This document shows positions 11,571-23,800 of a DNA stretch of 60,749 nucleotides, in pieces. The DNA comes from Nemertoderma westbladi (Eukaryota > Xenacoelomorpha > Nemertodermatida > Nemertodermatidae). The DNA lies in NCBI GenBank assembly GCA_032718475.1, contig JAUCBJ010006455.1, positions 1-60,749 on the forward strand, in the 5' to 3' direction. Each line of letters starts with the position of its first letter. The first letter of the stretch is position 1. Under the pieces are notes generated by a model. That model was not told where the DNA came from. It was given only the letters and a program-made list of their open reading frames with translations, and did no database searches. The translations under genes were made by a program, and so were the position numbers.

Positions 11571-13235
11571 CTTAATAGTATATATACATAACGCGTCATT
11601 AGATCCTATGGTCGTTATTTCTTAATAGTATATATACGTAACGCGTCATTAGATCCTATGGTCGTTATTTCTTAATAGTATATATACATAACACGTCATT
11701 AGATCCTATGGTCGTTATTTCTTAATAGTATATATACATAACGCGTCATTAGATCCTATAGTCGTTATTTCTTAATAGTATATATACATAACGCGTCATT
11801 AGATCATATGGTCGTTATTTCTTAACAGGATATATACGTAACGCGTCATTAGATCCTATGGTCGTTATTTCTTATTAGGATATATACGTAACGCGTCATT
11901 AGATCCTATGGTCGTTATTTCTTAATAGTATATATACATAACGCGTCATTAGATCCTATAGTCGTTATTTCTTAATAGTATATATACATAACGCGTCATT
12001 AGATCCTATAGTCGTTATTTCTTAATAGTATATATACATAACGCGTCATTAGATCCTATAGTCGTTATTTCTTAATAGTATATATACATAACGCGTCATT
12101 AGATCCTATAGTCGTTATTTCTTAATAGTATATATACATAACGCGTCATTAGATCATATGGTCGTTATTTCTTAACAGGATATATACGTAACGCGTCATT
12201 AGATCCTATGGTCGTTATTTCTTAATAGTATATATACATAACACGTCATTAGATCCTATGGTCGTTATTTCGTTATAGTATATATACGTAACGCGTCATT
12301 AGATCCTATGGTCGTTATTTCTTAATAGTATATATACATAACACGTCATTAGATCCTATGGTCGTTATTTCTTAATAGTATATATACATAACGCGTCATT
12401 AGATCCTATAGTCGTTATTTCTTAATAGTATATATACATAACGCGTCATTAGATCATATGGTCGTTATTTCTTAACAGGATATATACGTAACGCGTCATT
12501 AGATCCTATGGTCGTTATTTCTTATTAGGATATATACGTAACGCGTCATTAGATCCTATGGTCGTTATTTCTTAATAGTATATATACATAACGCGTCATT
12601 AGATCCTATAGTCGTTATTTCTTAATAGTATATATACATAACGCGTCATTAGATCCTATAGTCGTTATTTCTTAATAGTATATATACATAACGCGTCATT
12701 AGATCCTATAGTCGTTATTTCTTAATAGTATATATACATAACGCGTCATTAGATCCTATAGTCGTTATTTCTTAATAGTATATATACATAACGCGTCATT
12801 AGATCATATGGTCGTTATTTCTTAACAGGATATATACGTAACGCGTCATTAGATCCTATGGTCGTTATTTCTTATTAGGATATATACGTAACGCGTCATT
12901 AGATCCTATGGTCGTTATTTCTTAATAGTATATATACATAACGCGTCATTAGATCATATGGTCGTTATTTCTTAACAGGATATATACGAAATACCGTCAT
13001 TAGATCCTATGGTATGGTCGTTATTTCTTAATAGGATATATACGTAACGAGTCATTAGATCCTATGGTCGTTATTTCTTTATAGTATATATATGTAACGC
13101 GTTATTAGATCCTATGGTCGTTATTTCTTAACAAGATATATACGTAATACCGTCATTAGATCCTATGGTATGGTCGTTATTTCTTAATAGGATATATACG
13201 TAATACCGTCATTAGATCCTATGGTCGTTATTTCT
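11571..13235. repeat. 50-bp minisatellite, about 33 units
   Basis: The unit begins CTTAATAGTATATATACATA, continues ACGCGTCATTAGATCCTAT and ends GTCGTTATTT, exactly 50 bp. Each full unit carries the palindrome ACGCGT. Variant units with AGATCATATG followed by CTTAACAGGA occur at 11801, 12151, 12451, 12801 and 12951. The spacings 350, 300, 350 show a higher-order period of 650 bp (13 units). Units after about 12990 are more diverged, with ATACCGTC and GGTATGGTC insertions, typical of an array edge. There is no reading frame of note. Confidence 0.97.
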
Positions 13236-13249
13236 TTCGAGTAGCTGTT

Positions 13250-13375
13250 AGGTCCTGCGACTTTTTATTTACAGCTGATTACCAGCAAAAATGAAACTGT
13301 AATCTGTGAATATTGACTCTCGTTTATTGTTTTGGTTAGGATAGCATGTCACTGTAACCCTACCTGTAAGGTCGC
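13250..13375 (+). repeat. Dispersed repeat, relative of the MITE at 44.14 kb
   Basis: ACAGCTGATTACCAGCAAAAATGAAA and its flank align with ACAGCTGATTACTCCC at 44160 in the same orientation. Later matched blocks are TGTAAT, ATTGACT, GTTTA and CACTGTAACCCT/TACTATAACCTG, over about 110 bp. The C-rich inverted ends of the 44-kb copy are not conserved here, so it is either an internal fragment or a subfamily with different ends. Confidence 0.5.
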
Positions 13376-16300
13376 AGAGTATGATGCCGCAAGACCCAAC
13401 GACCATTGGAGTTAACGACGAATAACCGCAAGCATTATCATGATTTACTGGTATTGTATAGATGATGGTTTATGTCCGTGCCATCTGTACGCACAAAACA
13501 ATGCCATCCGAAATTCCGCAATCAAAACCTTGTTGTTATAGGCCTACCCGGTACGTATTGCCAATAATCCTTTATGCTAGAAGCGCATGGCAACCCAATT
13601 CCATCATAATATAATTACGTAGAAAGTTATGGGCTTTGCCAGAATTCGCAGACCTAATTAAGCCAAACTGTGTTCATAACACCCCCTGATGTTATTGACT
13701 AGTATTCAAAGGTAAGCAGGATCTATTTGTGTGATAAATAGATCACCAGGCTCGTCTTTATTCTCTCGCGCAGTTCATTCCTGAAAATGGGGATCTAATT
13801 CATATAATAGTAGTTGTAAACCGCCCACAGTTCATCACTCGCTTCGCTTGAGTGAACTGAATGCGGCATTAATTGGGACGGGCAGACACAAGCACATAGC
13901 GCAACGCAGCCCATGCGGCAAGGAAGTATTAACTGCGTGAGGACAGGTGCACCTCCTAGGAGAACCATATAGACAATCACTGTTAACCTTCTTGAAGTCA
14001 TCGTAAAAGTATATTATTATGTCAAATCTACATATATCGGTAGTTATTTAATCAATTACTAGGCAGCTTTTGTCAAGAATTCAACAGGATATGCTACATT
14101 TTTCTTATATGTGCGGGAAACGCAGGGATGGATACAAAGCAGCGGAATGTAGATGGTTACAGCATGCCTCCCATGGGAATGGTCTGAGTAGTCAAACTAT
14201 GGCAGTTGTGCTGCTGACGAGTAAACTTCTATCTTCAAGTACTTTTCAATCACATACTCATGAGTAATTACTTTACAGCAGGAAAAAGTGGCATTTTAAA
14301 TACTTGTTGAAGCTAAAGTTGTTAGCAATTTCCGGAATTTCCAGGCTGTCTAATAAAAGTAAGATTGCATGCAAATTTAAAATTTGGATTTACTGATTTT
14401 GCATATCCACAACGCAGATTATGATGTTTCTAAACAAACTTGATTGAAGTTTTTCTTAGGTATTGGCTATATAAATTGGTTGTCATATAAAGCACGCATA
14501 CGGCATAATCAATCGTCCTTCCTCTATTATAAATGCGTCAGGAAATTGGTACAGCGGAATTTTCTCTAGTTTCCCAGATTAATCATGAGCTATCAAAGGC
14601 AGTTTGTCTTGGCAAACAATACAAATATTGGTTGCGGATGCTTCACCTTTATAATGAGAGAGAGAGAGTGGGATTAGCCAAGCCTAAGGTATATAATGTA
14701 TACGTATGTATATATATATATAGGTGTGCGGGATAGAATGTGTGCGTGCTTTAGTGCCAGGCCACATATGCATCATTAAAGAGTATTTTGATGCCCCAAT
14801 TAACCTGGTTTAACTATCAGTAGAGAAAATAGGCCATTACCATATTATTACTGCAGTGGGTGAATTATAGGCAATTGCTTATAAACGCGTTTTACGATTG
14901 GGGCTAGATAGGAGGGGTGCAAGAATCGTGTTGAAGTACGTGGCAGTATAATATATAAGTAAAGTACAATTACGTTTGGATTCCGTAAAAACAGCATCAT
15001 TCACGTGTTCAGTTCAGATCGCCATGGCATTAGATAATGCTTAATGTTATGTGATGACATATTGACTGGGTATTTTCTATATAGAAGAATATAATCCTTT
15101 GCTTGTAATTTATTATTGTAAAAATAATTTAGAAAACATTTGGTTGATGTAGTCCATATACAAACATTACTTATCGCAGCTGCCACATAAAGTAGTTGCT
15201 TTAAACGTATTAGTCCGTATATCCACCAGTGTGGCTCCCAATGGTGCACATATTATTCATGTATTCGCAGCAGATGTATACTTTCGGATTGAGGGATAAG
15301 TCCTGTATGATTGTATATACAATGCATATTATATACTATGAACCAGTAGTGATCAACTACAGAATGGATTATAAACACAATCTAACTGGTCAATAAAGCC
15401 AAATCATTAGCGTTTATGTCATAAAATAGATAAGTCAGTCAATTAGTTAACGCGAAGGGTGCACCATCAGACATGTAGGTGGAATATGTATATAGTATGT
15501 GTGTTAGAAATGATATTATCATTGTTTATACATTCATATTTATTAACCAGTACTTTAATAGAAAACGTTGGTACGCCTACTCAATATCATAATTACGTAT
15601 AATGTATATAAAATGCCTCACTGACTGACTCAGACATTTGGGCATGAACAATTACTTCAATTTACATAATTTCAACAATCAGGATATCATTGGGTGCATT
15701 TTCGACTTCTTCGATTGTATCTAATAATTTTTGCTTCATATTTTTGAGGTGAGTTAACAAGTATATCATTCTTCTATACATATTATTGTTATTCTATTCA
15801 GATGTTCTGGGGTTATATGTTAATTATGTTAATGGCATATCATAATAACCAAAATATAATAATGACTAAAATAGCTTTTATTTTATAGAGACCGTAAGCC
15901 TATATATTCCGACATTACTGCCTTAGTACCACACCGCACATAAGTGTCCAAAGACGTAGAATGAGCTAACCTAGATGCTTGATAGCAGTATATTGTACTG
16001 CCTGTATGTATTTTTACACCACCACCATCATAGTTCCGTACAGTATAAATCCCTCCTTACTGTACGTAATCTACAGGAACTACCACAGATGTACGCCACT
16101 GAATGTTTGAGTATTTTTTTAACACTACCAAACTGAATATATTATGCGCCTTTACTTCCCACTTGAAAGTTAGTCTCCATAAAATACATTCATATTTATA
16201 TTATAGTTATTTATTATGGTGGTTTCCATTAGTAGGTAACTACTACTTAACAAACTTATGATTTTATTAATATTTATCTTGGTAGAAATTGATTTATTTG

Positions 16301-16894
16301 ACGCGGTACCTTAATAGTAGAAAATTTAATCTAACGAACGATACGTTATCAATCCAATGAAATTCCATACAGGAGATTGGTAATACTGTACTTGTACTAT
16401 TTGCATGGAATTCTTGGAATGAGATAATATTGAAGTTTGATTTATTTATATTATTATAAGTTACCTATGAGTTGACATATGGAAACTGCGAATTTTTTTA
16501 ATTGAATTGCATTTTGTTGTGGATAATATATTTATGGCGAATGTCACACTGCCTCCAAAATGCAAAATATTTTGCTTGGTTTTAATGACCTTGGTTTTTC
16601 ACTTTCAAGAACCCAGGTCTACCAAGCAATCCCGCTGCTTAAAAGCTATCAGCATGCTACATACAGTCTATCCACTAATAGCTTGAAAATTTCAAGCTTT
16701 GTACAACTTGGCAACGTCATACTTTAACTTTCTCAAAGGCTTTCTGTTGCATTTGTCTTGGTCAATGCCACTGTCATCCTCGCAGCTCTACTCTACTATA
16801 TACTTAATTACTTATAACTAAAAATAAAATTATAAACTTATAAAATATATTTATCAATAATTTTTAGATTATACTACAGAAATTCTTTGACTAC
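13376..16894. other. AT-rich stretch, no gene recognised
   Basis: Only small spurious frames are present, the longest about 80 residues. A short GA run (about 14658-14669) and TA run (about 14708-14721) are present. Nothing else could be supported. Confidence 0.5.
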
Positions 16895-16945
16895 ATTTTT
16901 CGATTACAAGTGATTTCGAGTTGAAATCATTTGTAGTCGAAAAAT
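16895..16945. repeat. Short-loop hairpin, 23-bp arms
   Basis: Arm 16895-16917 (ATTTTTCGATTACAAGTG then ATTTC) and arm 16923-16945 are reverse complements with about three mismatches around a 5-base loop, GAGTT. It could be a decayed palindromic MITE or a hairpin RNA; no transcript evidence can be read from sequence. Confidence 0.6.
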
Positions 16946-17743
16946 TTATGATCGTTTCCAATTAGCCCTCGTGCCTCGTGTTCCACATTGGTGGTGCTGC
17001 ACTTGTGGAAGTGGTACAGACCTGTGTGGATATAAAGGTATAACGGCAGGTAAAGACCCATCAAGTGGTCATCAGTGTGCCACGGTGAAAAGGACGTGCC
17101 ATCTGGCCTTTATCAATCTGACGTAGGCCGATTGGATTCAAGAGTTGAAGCAAAACTACAATCAATAGTACAGTTAACTTTCAGATGAAATTGAAAGTTA
17201 TCTGACAATAATTAATATTTATTTGGTAATTAAGTTGTAGATTTTAACTAATACAATTCTAAAATCTTATCCGGCTATTAGCAAACTCTCATGGGACAAT
17301 ATCACGTCGAAAATATTCAGATTCCTCCACTGAAACCAAGTAGAATAAGAGAGAAAGAAATTTCGATGCCATTCCTTAATCACCAACATTCTAGGGAAAT
17401 CTCTAAGTGAAAAATGTTGCATGATTTCTGAATTGGTTTAATAGGACTGACAGTTTACAACTACTTACTTTCATTATTTGACCTCGAGTACAGATAATCA
17501 ACTTGAACATCCCTAGGAGAAAACTATATCAGATAATTAGATATTGGCGGAGAAGTAGAAAACTCCATAGTTCCGGTTGTGGATGTAGTAAAGCGAAATG
17601 AGAACATAAATATGTGGGCGGGATTTACTGGTTGTTTGCCTGTAAAAGCTCTGTTGCCCCATTCATTACCAGAATCACAATTACATTTTCTGAGATGAAA
17701 TGACTCATTGGTAGTGGCATGTCGGCCTATTCCTTTTCTTCTC

Positions 17744-17850
17744 TATACAGGGAGAAAATTGATTTAATGCCGGGAACTGCATTGCGATAAGATTACCTAC
17801 GTTGGTATGTGGTGTGTGTTTAAGCCCGGGTCAAAGCTTCTCCCTGTATA
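17744..17850. repeat. 107-bp element with 13-bp inverted ends
   Basis: TATACAGGGAGAA (17744-17756) is exactly reverse-complemented at 17838-17850. If the outer TA is a target duplication, the ends read CAGGGAGAA, which would fit a miniature Tc1/mariner-type element. The superfamily is a guess, because 13 bp is short. Confidence 0.5.
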
Positions 17851-18854
17851 CACGACGCAGTGTGTGCTGCAGTTAACTCACTAAAAGCCCTGGTCCATCA
17901 GTGAAATTATCTTATGTACTCGCATCTACAGCTACATGGACTAGATGACATTCTCAGAGATATGGCATAGTTGTTACCTGGGAGCTAAATTCATTGCGGT
18001 CCTACACACGCTCGTCCGACACGCTGTTGTGCTAGAATTGACAGTTCATTTGTTGATTGGAAACACTCAGGCATACAGGCCAGTAGGCCTACGTATTGAA
18101 CGGTTGCTTTGCCGGTAATGCAGAATCCCGAATTAGGTTATTTAATTTTACATACATCGCTTGTATGTGTATATACATACACGTGTTTATAAGCTAGTTA
18201 ATGGACTGTTGCGTGTTGGCTATATGAAGCGATTGGGGGGTTGATGGTAGGTGGGCTGGGGGGGGGGGGGGGGGGGGGTTGAGGGAGGGCTAGTTTGTCC
18301 GCAGTATGGGTTAGATCCGGCCTCTAGAGAGGACATGGGGGGCGGGAGGAGGTACAATTGTAAAGATTAGTCTTTATTTATTATTGAATAAAAACAAGTA
18401 TAGTTTGCATCTTATTAAAAAAAATGTTTCAGGTTCAGTGGACTTAATTTGGAATTTCTAAGATCTTTATATTATAACTAGTGATAATTGGAAACTGATT
18501 GGTAATTAGCAATGCAAGCCATACTGCCACATTACATTACATTACATTACATATGCATTACTGTGTTGCCGGCAGGCCTAAGTATTAGACAGGGGTCTTG
18601 GCGATGGTGGTGGTGCGTCATGACGCAAAGGCAATCAAACCATGTATATTGTATGTACACATAGGATGCGTTATCTATGTCATGCACATCGGAAATATTT
18701 GAAGTTTTCTGTACTCAATATTGTCATCTTATTGATCTAAGCAAGCTGTTACCCCGTATACAGTTTAATAAATTACAGTTTAAGTATAAGTTTAAGTTAT
18801 TGAAGTACTGCAGTGTAGTTACTAACTAGCTCGCTATCCATATACCGGTCTCAG
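17851..18854. other. No gene; G tract and microsatellite
   Basis: There is a run of 21 G at about 18258-18278 and a short (ACATT)n microsatellite at about 18531-18552. No coding frame is credible. Confidence 0.6.
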
Positions 18855-18957
18855 GAATTCTTAGCCCGCGAGTATTCTTAGCCCGCGAGTATTCTTAATA
18901 TTATTTTATTTGTTTCCTTATACAAGCGGGCGAAGAATACTCGCGGGCTAAGAATTC
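18855..18957. repeat. Inverted repeat with perfect 25-bp arms
   Basis: The arm 18855-18879 is an exact reverse complement of 18933-18957; both contain AGCCCGCGAGTATTC or its complement and end in an EcoRI-like GAATTC. The left arm's inner 19 bases are repeated once more at 18878-18896, and the right side has a partial counterpart (AAGCGGGCGAAGAATAC). The loop is AT-rich. This looks like a small fold-back element. The CGAAGAATAC word resembles the TGAAGAATACC ends of the 54.4-kb MITE, so the two may be related. Confidence 0.8.
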
Positions 18958-19433
18958 ACCCAACCCCTATACCATAGAACAAGATTATGCAAGGTTGACC
19001 AGTGCTATAATAGAAGTGGCTGACAAGACTCATCCAGTATGCCTGCAGCATGATGCTCAGTTTTGGCAATAGGTTGCTCCGAGATTGTACAATGTCACGT
19101 TTGTTTAGATTGTATCTTATTACATGAACCCTGTGCAGCATCATCCATGGTGTCAAAGTCTGGTTTAGTCTGCAGTAATAGTCCAGCAGGGACTGCCATA
19201 TATTAGCACATTCTCTACTGCTACAACCAATAATTTTACCTTAGATAAGGTGTAAATCCAGGGTGATTTACATACCCTTGCTAGTTCATTTAATGCAGAC
19301 CATGTGCCTTATTGCCTATTTATATTTGTATGCCTTCAGCAGGTGTAGCAGCAGAAGGTAGCAACCATCCTAGTTAGCAACCTGCTTCCGGGCCATCCAC
19401 AGGCTGATGTTCATAATCAGCATTTTGGTCTCT
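18958..19433. other. No gene recognised
   Basis: A 66-codon minus frame at 18956-19156 has no recognisable content. Nothing else is visible. Confidence 0.45.
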
Positions 19434-20108
19434 AGGGAGGCATTGCGGTGCCAGACCAGGGAGGCATTGCGGTGCCAGACCATGGGGCATTGCAGTGTCA
19501 GACCAGGGCGGGCATTGCGGTGCCAGATCAGGGGGGGGGGGGTGTGATGCCAGACCAGGTGGTCGTTGTGGTGTCAGAACAGGGGGGCATTCCAGTGCCA
19601 GACCATGAAGCATTATGGTGCCAGAGGGTCATTGTGGTCCCAGAACAGGGGTACCTTGCGGTGCCAGACCAGCGGGTTATTGCAGTGCCATTCCTGGGGG
19701 TATTGCGGTCTCAGACCAGGGGGGATTGCGGTGCCAGATCAGGGAGCATTGTGGTGCCAGACCAGAGGGGCATTGCAGTGCCAGACCAGGGGGCTTTGCG
19801 ATGCCATATCAGGGGGCATTGCGGTGCGAGACCAGGGGGGCATTGCAGTGCCATTTCGGGGGCCTTGCGATGCCAGATCAGGGGGCATTGCGGTGCCAGA
19901 CCAGGGGCATTGTGATGCCAGACAAGGGGGCATTGCGCTGCCAGACCAGGGCTATTGCGGTGCCATACCCGTGGCATTGCGGTGGCAGACCAGGAGGGCA
20001 TTGCAGTTCCATTCCAGGGGGGCATAGCGGTGACAAACCAAGGGGAGCAATATGGTGCCAGACCAGGGGGCATTGCGGTGTCAGACCAGGGGGTATTCCG
20101 GTATTAGT
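19434..20108. repeat. Irregular GC-rich minisatellite of about 23 bp
   Basis: About 29 copies of a variable 21-25 bp unit built from GGGGCATTGCGGTGCCAGA and CCAG. Unit length varies because the G run varies from 3 to 10. Open frames on both strands (up to 166 codons) follow the repeat and are not called as genes. Confidence 0.95.
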
Positions 20109-20355
20109 CTTATAGTACGTTTTTACGACAAACAACTTTCGATCTCCTGTCAGTATATTAATCGGATGTAGACCATAACTGTCCCTAAGTAACTAAAAAA
20201 ACAAAACTGAAAAATGTTGTTCTAGAACAACATGTGGCAGTTGTTTTCATAGAAACATTTCGAATGTACAAGGCAAAATAAACTAATAAATGTACTCCAA
20301 TTGGTAACAAAACGTGTAAAATTAACCCTCTAACTTGATTAGTCATAATTAGTCA

Positions 20356-20451
20356 CCATAGCAACAATACAAATTCGGACATTATGGAAAGTTTAAGTTA
20401 ATGCCATAGCAACAATACAAATTCGGACATTATGGAAAGTTTAAGTTAATG
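20356..20451. repeat. Perfect 48-bp tandem duplication
   Basis: The 48 bases 20356-20403 (starting CCATAGCAACAATACAAATT) repeat at 20404-20451 without visible mismatch, so the duplication is recent. The start CCATAGCAAC is a reverse-complement RFX-type half site, which is thus doubled; its function is unknown. Confidence 0.9.
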
Positions 20452-20747
20452 TATTAGCTTTCCAAGGAGACCAATATGCAATAATTACTATTCAAGAGTT
20501 TTAAAGGCTTTTGTAAAATATTTTTTCTACAAAGGTGAGTTTATTTTTACTATATCTGATTTGGTGATTTTTTTGGAGAACGCTATACAGTGGTTGTACC
20601 AGAGTTTTGATCTGGGGAAGAGTTTTGATCCTACATTAATCATCATAATAAAACAAGCGCGAAATCGCACAAAGGTCCGTGTCTACTAACGCATGAACTG
20701 TCTCCTTGAATGGCTTACTACCAATCTTACAACAAAATTCATAAACC

Positions 20748-20819
20748 GGAATGGGGGGAGTGAACTCGGTACCTAGAGATTCCAAGTCCGACGCTCTGCC
20801 AACTGAGCTACTGGGGCCG
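20748..20819 (-). repeat. tRNA-derived sequence (SINE head or tRNA pseudogene)
   Basis: On the minus strand the sequence opens GGCCCCAGTAGCTCAGTTGG, with an A-box-like TAGCTCAGTTGG, then GCAGAGCGTCGGACTTGGAA and a B-box-like GAGTTCACTCCC. The anticodon-stem 3' side and the acceptor 3' strand do not pair: the 3' end reads CCATTCCGG rather than a complement of GGCCCC. So it is not a functional tRNA gene. A (CAA)n run lies nearby at about 20863-20880. A tRNA-derived SINE is likely, but no second copy occurs in the window. Confidence 0.6.
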
Positions 20820-20881
20820 CATCAAGCCTTAATAGCAAAACCTAACGAGAAATTAACAATACCAACAACAACAACAACAAC

Positions 20882-23800
20882 GGAGTGAATACTAGAGGTC
20901 TCGCCTCGCGGAACTAAAAATGATGTTTCAGGCTTGCTGATGTAACTGTAATATAACATTACTGCAACACATTTCCTTCAAAATTAATGATAATAAATTT
21001 CGAATGAGAAACATGTTTGAAAAATCACAACTTAGTACATCGCTTCCTTTTCATTAAAAGAAAAATAAGCTCCAACAGGCTATCATTATGGTTGAAATCT
21101 TCCTTCCTTGAAAGAAGGTACATTTTGAGCAGCAAACAACCAGCAGTACTGCCCTATGATGATAAGCAAATTACAGCATCAGAATCACTCTATCGAACCA
21201 GAGCACAGTACTGCTTCAACTGAAAGCTCCTCGAATCCCATTGGATAGAACCTCAGAAAAGTATATGAAGGTGTAGTTTCTAGGTATATATACCCAAAGC
21301 GCCAAGTTCTACAGAATTCAATCTAATCATAATACAAACCATTTAATTTTCTCCACGTTTCTACTTAACGAATATTACTCACGTTAATGGTCAGACAAGG
21401 AGACTGGAGATTTTATCTCTTCCCTGCGAACCCACTGACGTCGGCATCTCCGCGTAAATATAGAAAAACTCATAGATAATCGGGGTAGAGAGAGAGTTAC
21501 GGTAACCGGTAAGTGAATTCGCGACCCGCTAATGCATTACTCTAGTAGTATCTTACTAACTACTTCCTTACTTACTTCGTATAGATTATTTATGCTTTTA
21601 AGTCAAGCATTTCAACATTGTCGTCGGGCATATAGTGGTACTACATTTTTACCTAGTACACCAAACCAACAACGTATGGGTAGAAACTGTCTTTAAAAAT
21701 ATATATAGTATAATATTATATAACATAATTAATTATACGTAATTATATTACATAAAAAAATTCAACCTTTTAGATAATATTCTACAATCTTTTATAAAAT
21801 TACACTACAATGAAATTTTTATTGATCCTCAAACTTTTATGATAGACTTTTATGATATGATTTATTAATGTCCGAGTTCGCTGGACCTAGCAGTGGTAGT
21901 TAGGTTCTTGGAAATGTTCTGAGAAACCCGATTTACTTTGGAAATCATTCCTTGTAGTCCAGTTTTCCGCCGTTTTATTAGTGTTATTATGTAATATAGT
22001 TATATGATAATGTTAATTGTGAGTATACAACTTATATTCCCTTACCCCATAATCACCGTACTGTTACATTGAAATTAAACACACCAATTTATTAGCGATT
22101 CATCATTCAGTTTTTCCTACATTGCGATAATTAAATGTTAAACATTATAGTATCATTAAACAGATTGTGAGTCTTAACTTTTTTAACAGTTTTTATCAAT
22201 TTGGTGAAAACTGAATGATATCGAACTAGCACACCATTGATTACTACCATTCGTAAATATAAAATAGAAATTGAAATCCCCAAACCCCAAACAGTCATAA
22301 AGATCCAATTAGTTTTTTAATGACAACTGTGTGCATATTGTATTCTTCTCCTTCTCAATTAAGCCAAAATATACTGGGGGATTATACGAGATCAATTCGA
22401 GGCATTAATGTGGTGGAAATGTGAACAGAGTGGTGAAAATTAGGTGCCACATAAACGAGGTGTACTGCTATGTGAAAGTGGACTTTAGACCCAATAAAGT
22501 TTAATGTACCCGTTAGAATTTTTAATACTGTTTTTTAATAAACAGTTGAAATTTAATTTCAACTGATCATTATAATATTGAAATCGATATTTCGAAGGCA
22601 ACTGGATGACTATAACTAACTATAAGCGAGCAGTTTCTGGATGGGCGTTTCCTGCACACTGGATCGAAGTTCTGCCTAGTTTGTAGTAAAACAGCCGGAT
22701 ACCAATTTGCTAACAATATTTTTAATACGCAAACACTATTAGTGGCATCGTTTATACCTTTTATAGCGGTAGAGTTTGGGCTATTTGTTTAAAGTAGTAG
22801 CAATTATTGTCTCAATTAGCAAACCAAATATAAAAGACTGTTTGTAATTGGGCCTGCTCCAGTTGGAATATCCCCGTTTAGCGAATAAATTATTTAACTA
22901 GTTTAATACAAAAAGATGATGCATTTAACTAGGATGATGTGCTGAATTAGTAGTCCTTTTGAATAGGAACAATAAGTATCTAGCATGTAGCATAAGATCC
23001 CCGCACACACGTGCACTTAGTAATTAATGTGGTACATATTTAATAATGTTTTAAATTAAGCTATTAAAGACATGTTTAGGCCCACGAATATACCAAGTTT
23101 TACGAGTACTACGTATAAAACATCAGAAAGAAGAATCATTGTAAGTATTTTCTAAAACCGGAAGTCTGCCGAAATTCCAACGGCGCATAATTTATTTAAA
23201 AAATCCTAGAAAATCGAAACTCCCCCATACGCGATACCTGAGGCAAAAAAATCATTTCAAATCAAATTAGAAACCGCCATTAATTTGAAAACCGCTGACC
23301 GTAGATAATTATAAGCCGGCAGTGAAATAAGAACCGCTGGCCGTACGTTACTAAAGACAATTGGAGGCAGTGTACCGGTAGGTTGGTTGGCCTGCTGACT
23401 TACGGTACAGAGAGTAAGTTAGTTTGTAGGAGTCAGGGCCACTCAAAGCCCGTATACAATTACCGCCTTTACCTATACAACATACTGGCTTCAAAGAAAT
23501 TCTATACTTCTAAACATAGTGGAATTTCTAAGTTTGAATATAATTATGAACGTCAGGGAATTCTGCTGATTTTAAATAAGGATGAAATACGAGCTCCCAT
23601 GTCATTTTGGGATATAAGTAATGCACATACTTGATCGTATTGCGCAGTCAAAATCTTATATAATTATATTTTTTTGAAGATTTACTATCAAGAGATTGGC
23701 GCAGTAAGCAGTAAGGCAGTTCTTCAGAGTTTTTAATGAATATATATATATTAGAATTGCGTGTACAATCTGAAGTCTCTAATCTGTTTATAGAAACCTG

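Noticed and set aside
5553-13235. CRISPR array
   Set aside because: Repeats are directly contiguous with no unique spacers, no cas genes, and a eukaryotic context.
19448-20115. Frames of 120-166 codons on both strands
   Set aside because: They follow an irregular GC-rich minisatellite; variable unit length shifts the frame and several frames are open at once.
20748-20819. Functional tRNA gene
   Set aside because: The acceptor stem and part of the anticodon stem do not pair; better explained as a tRNA-derived SINE or pseudogene.
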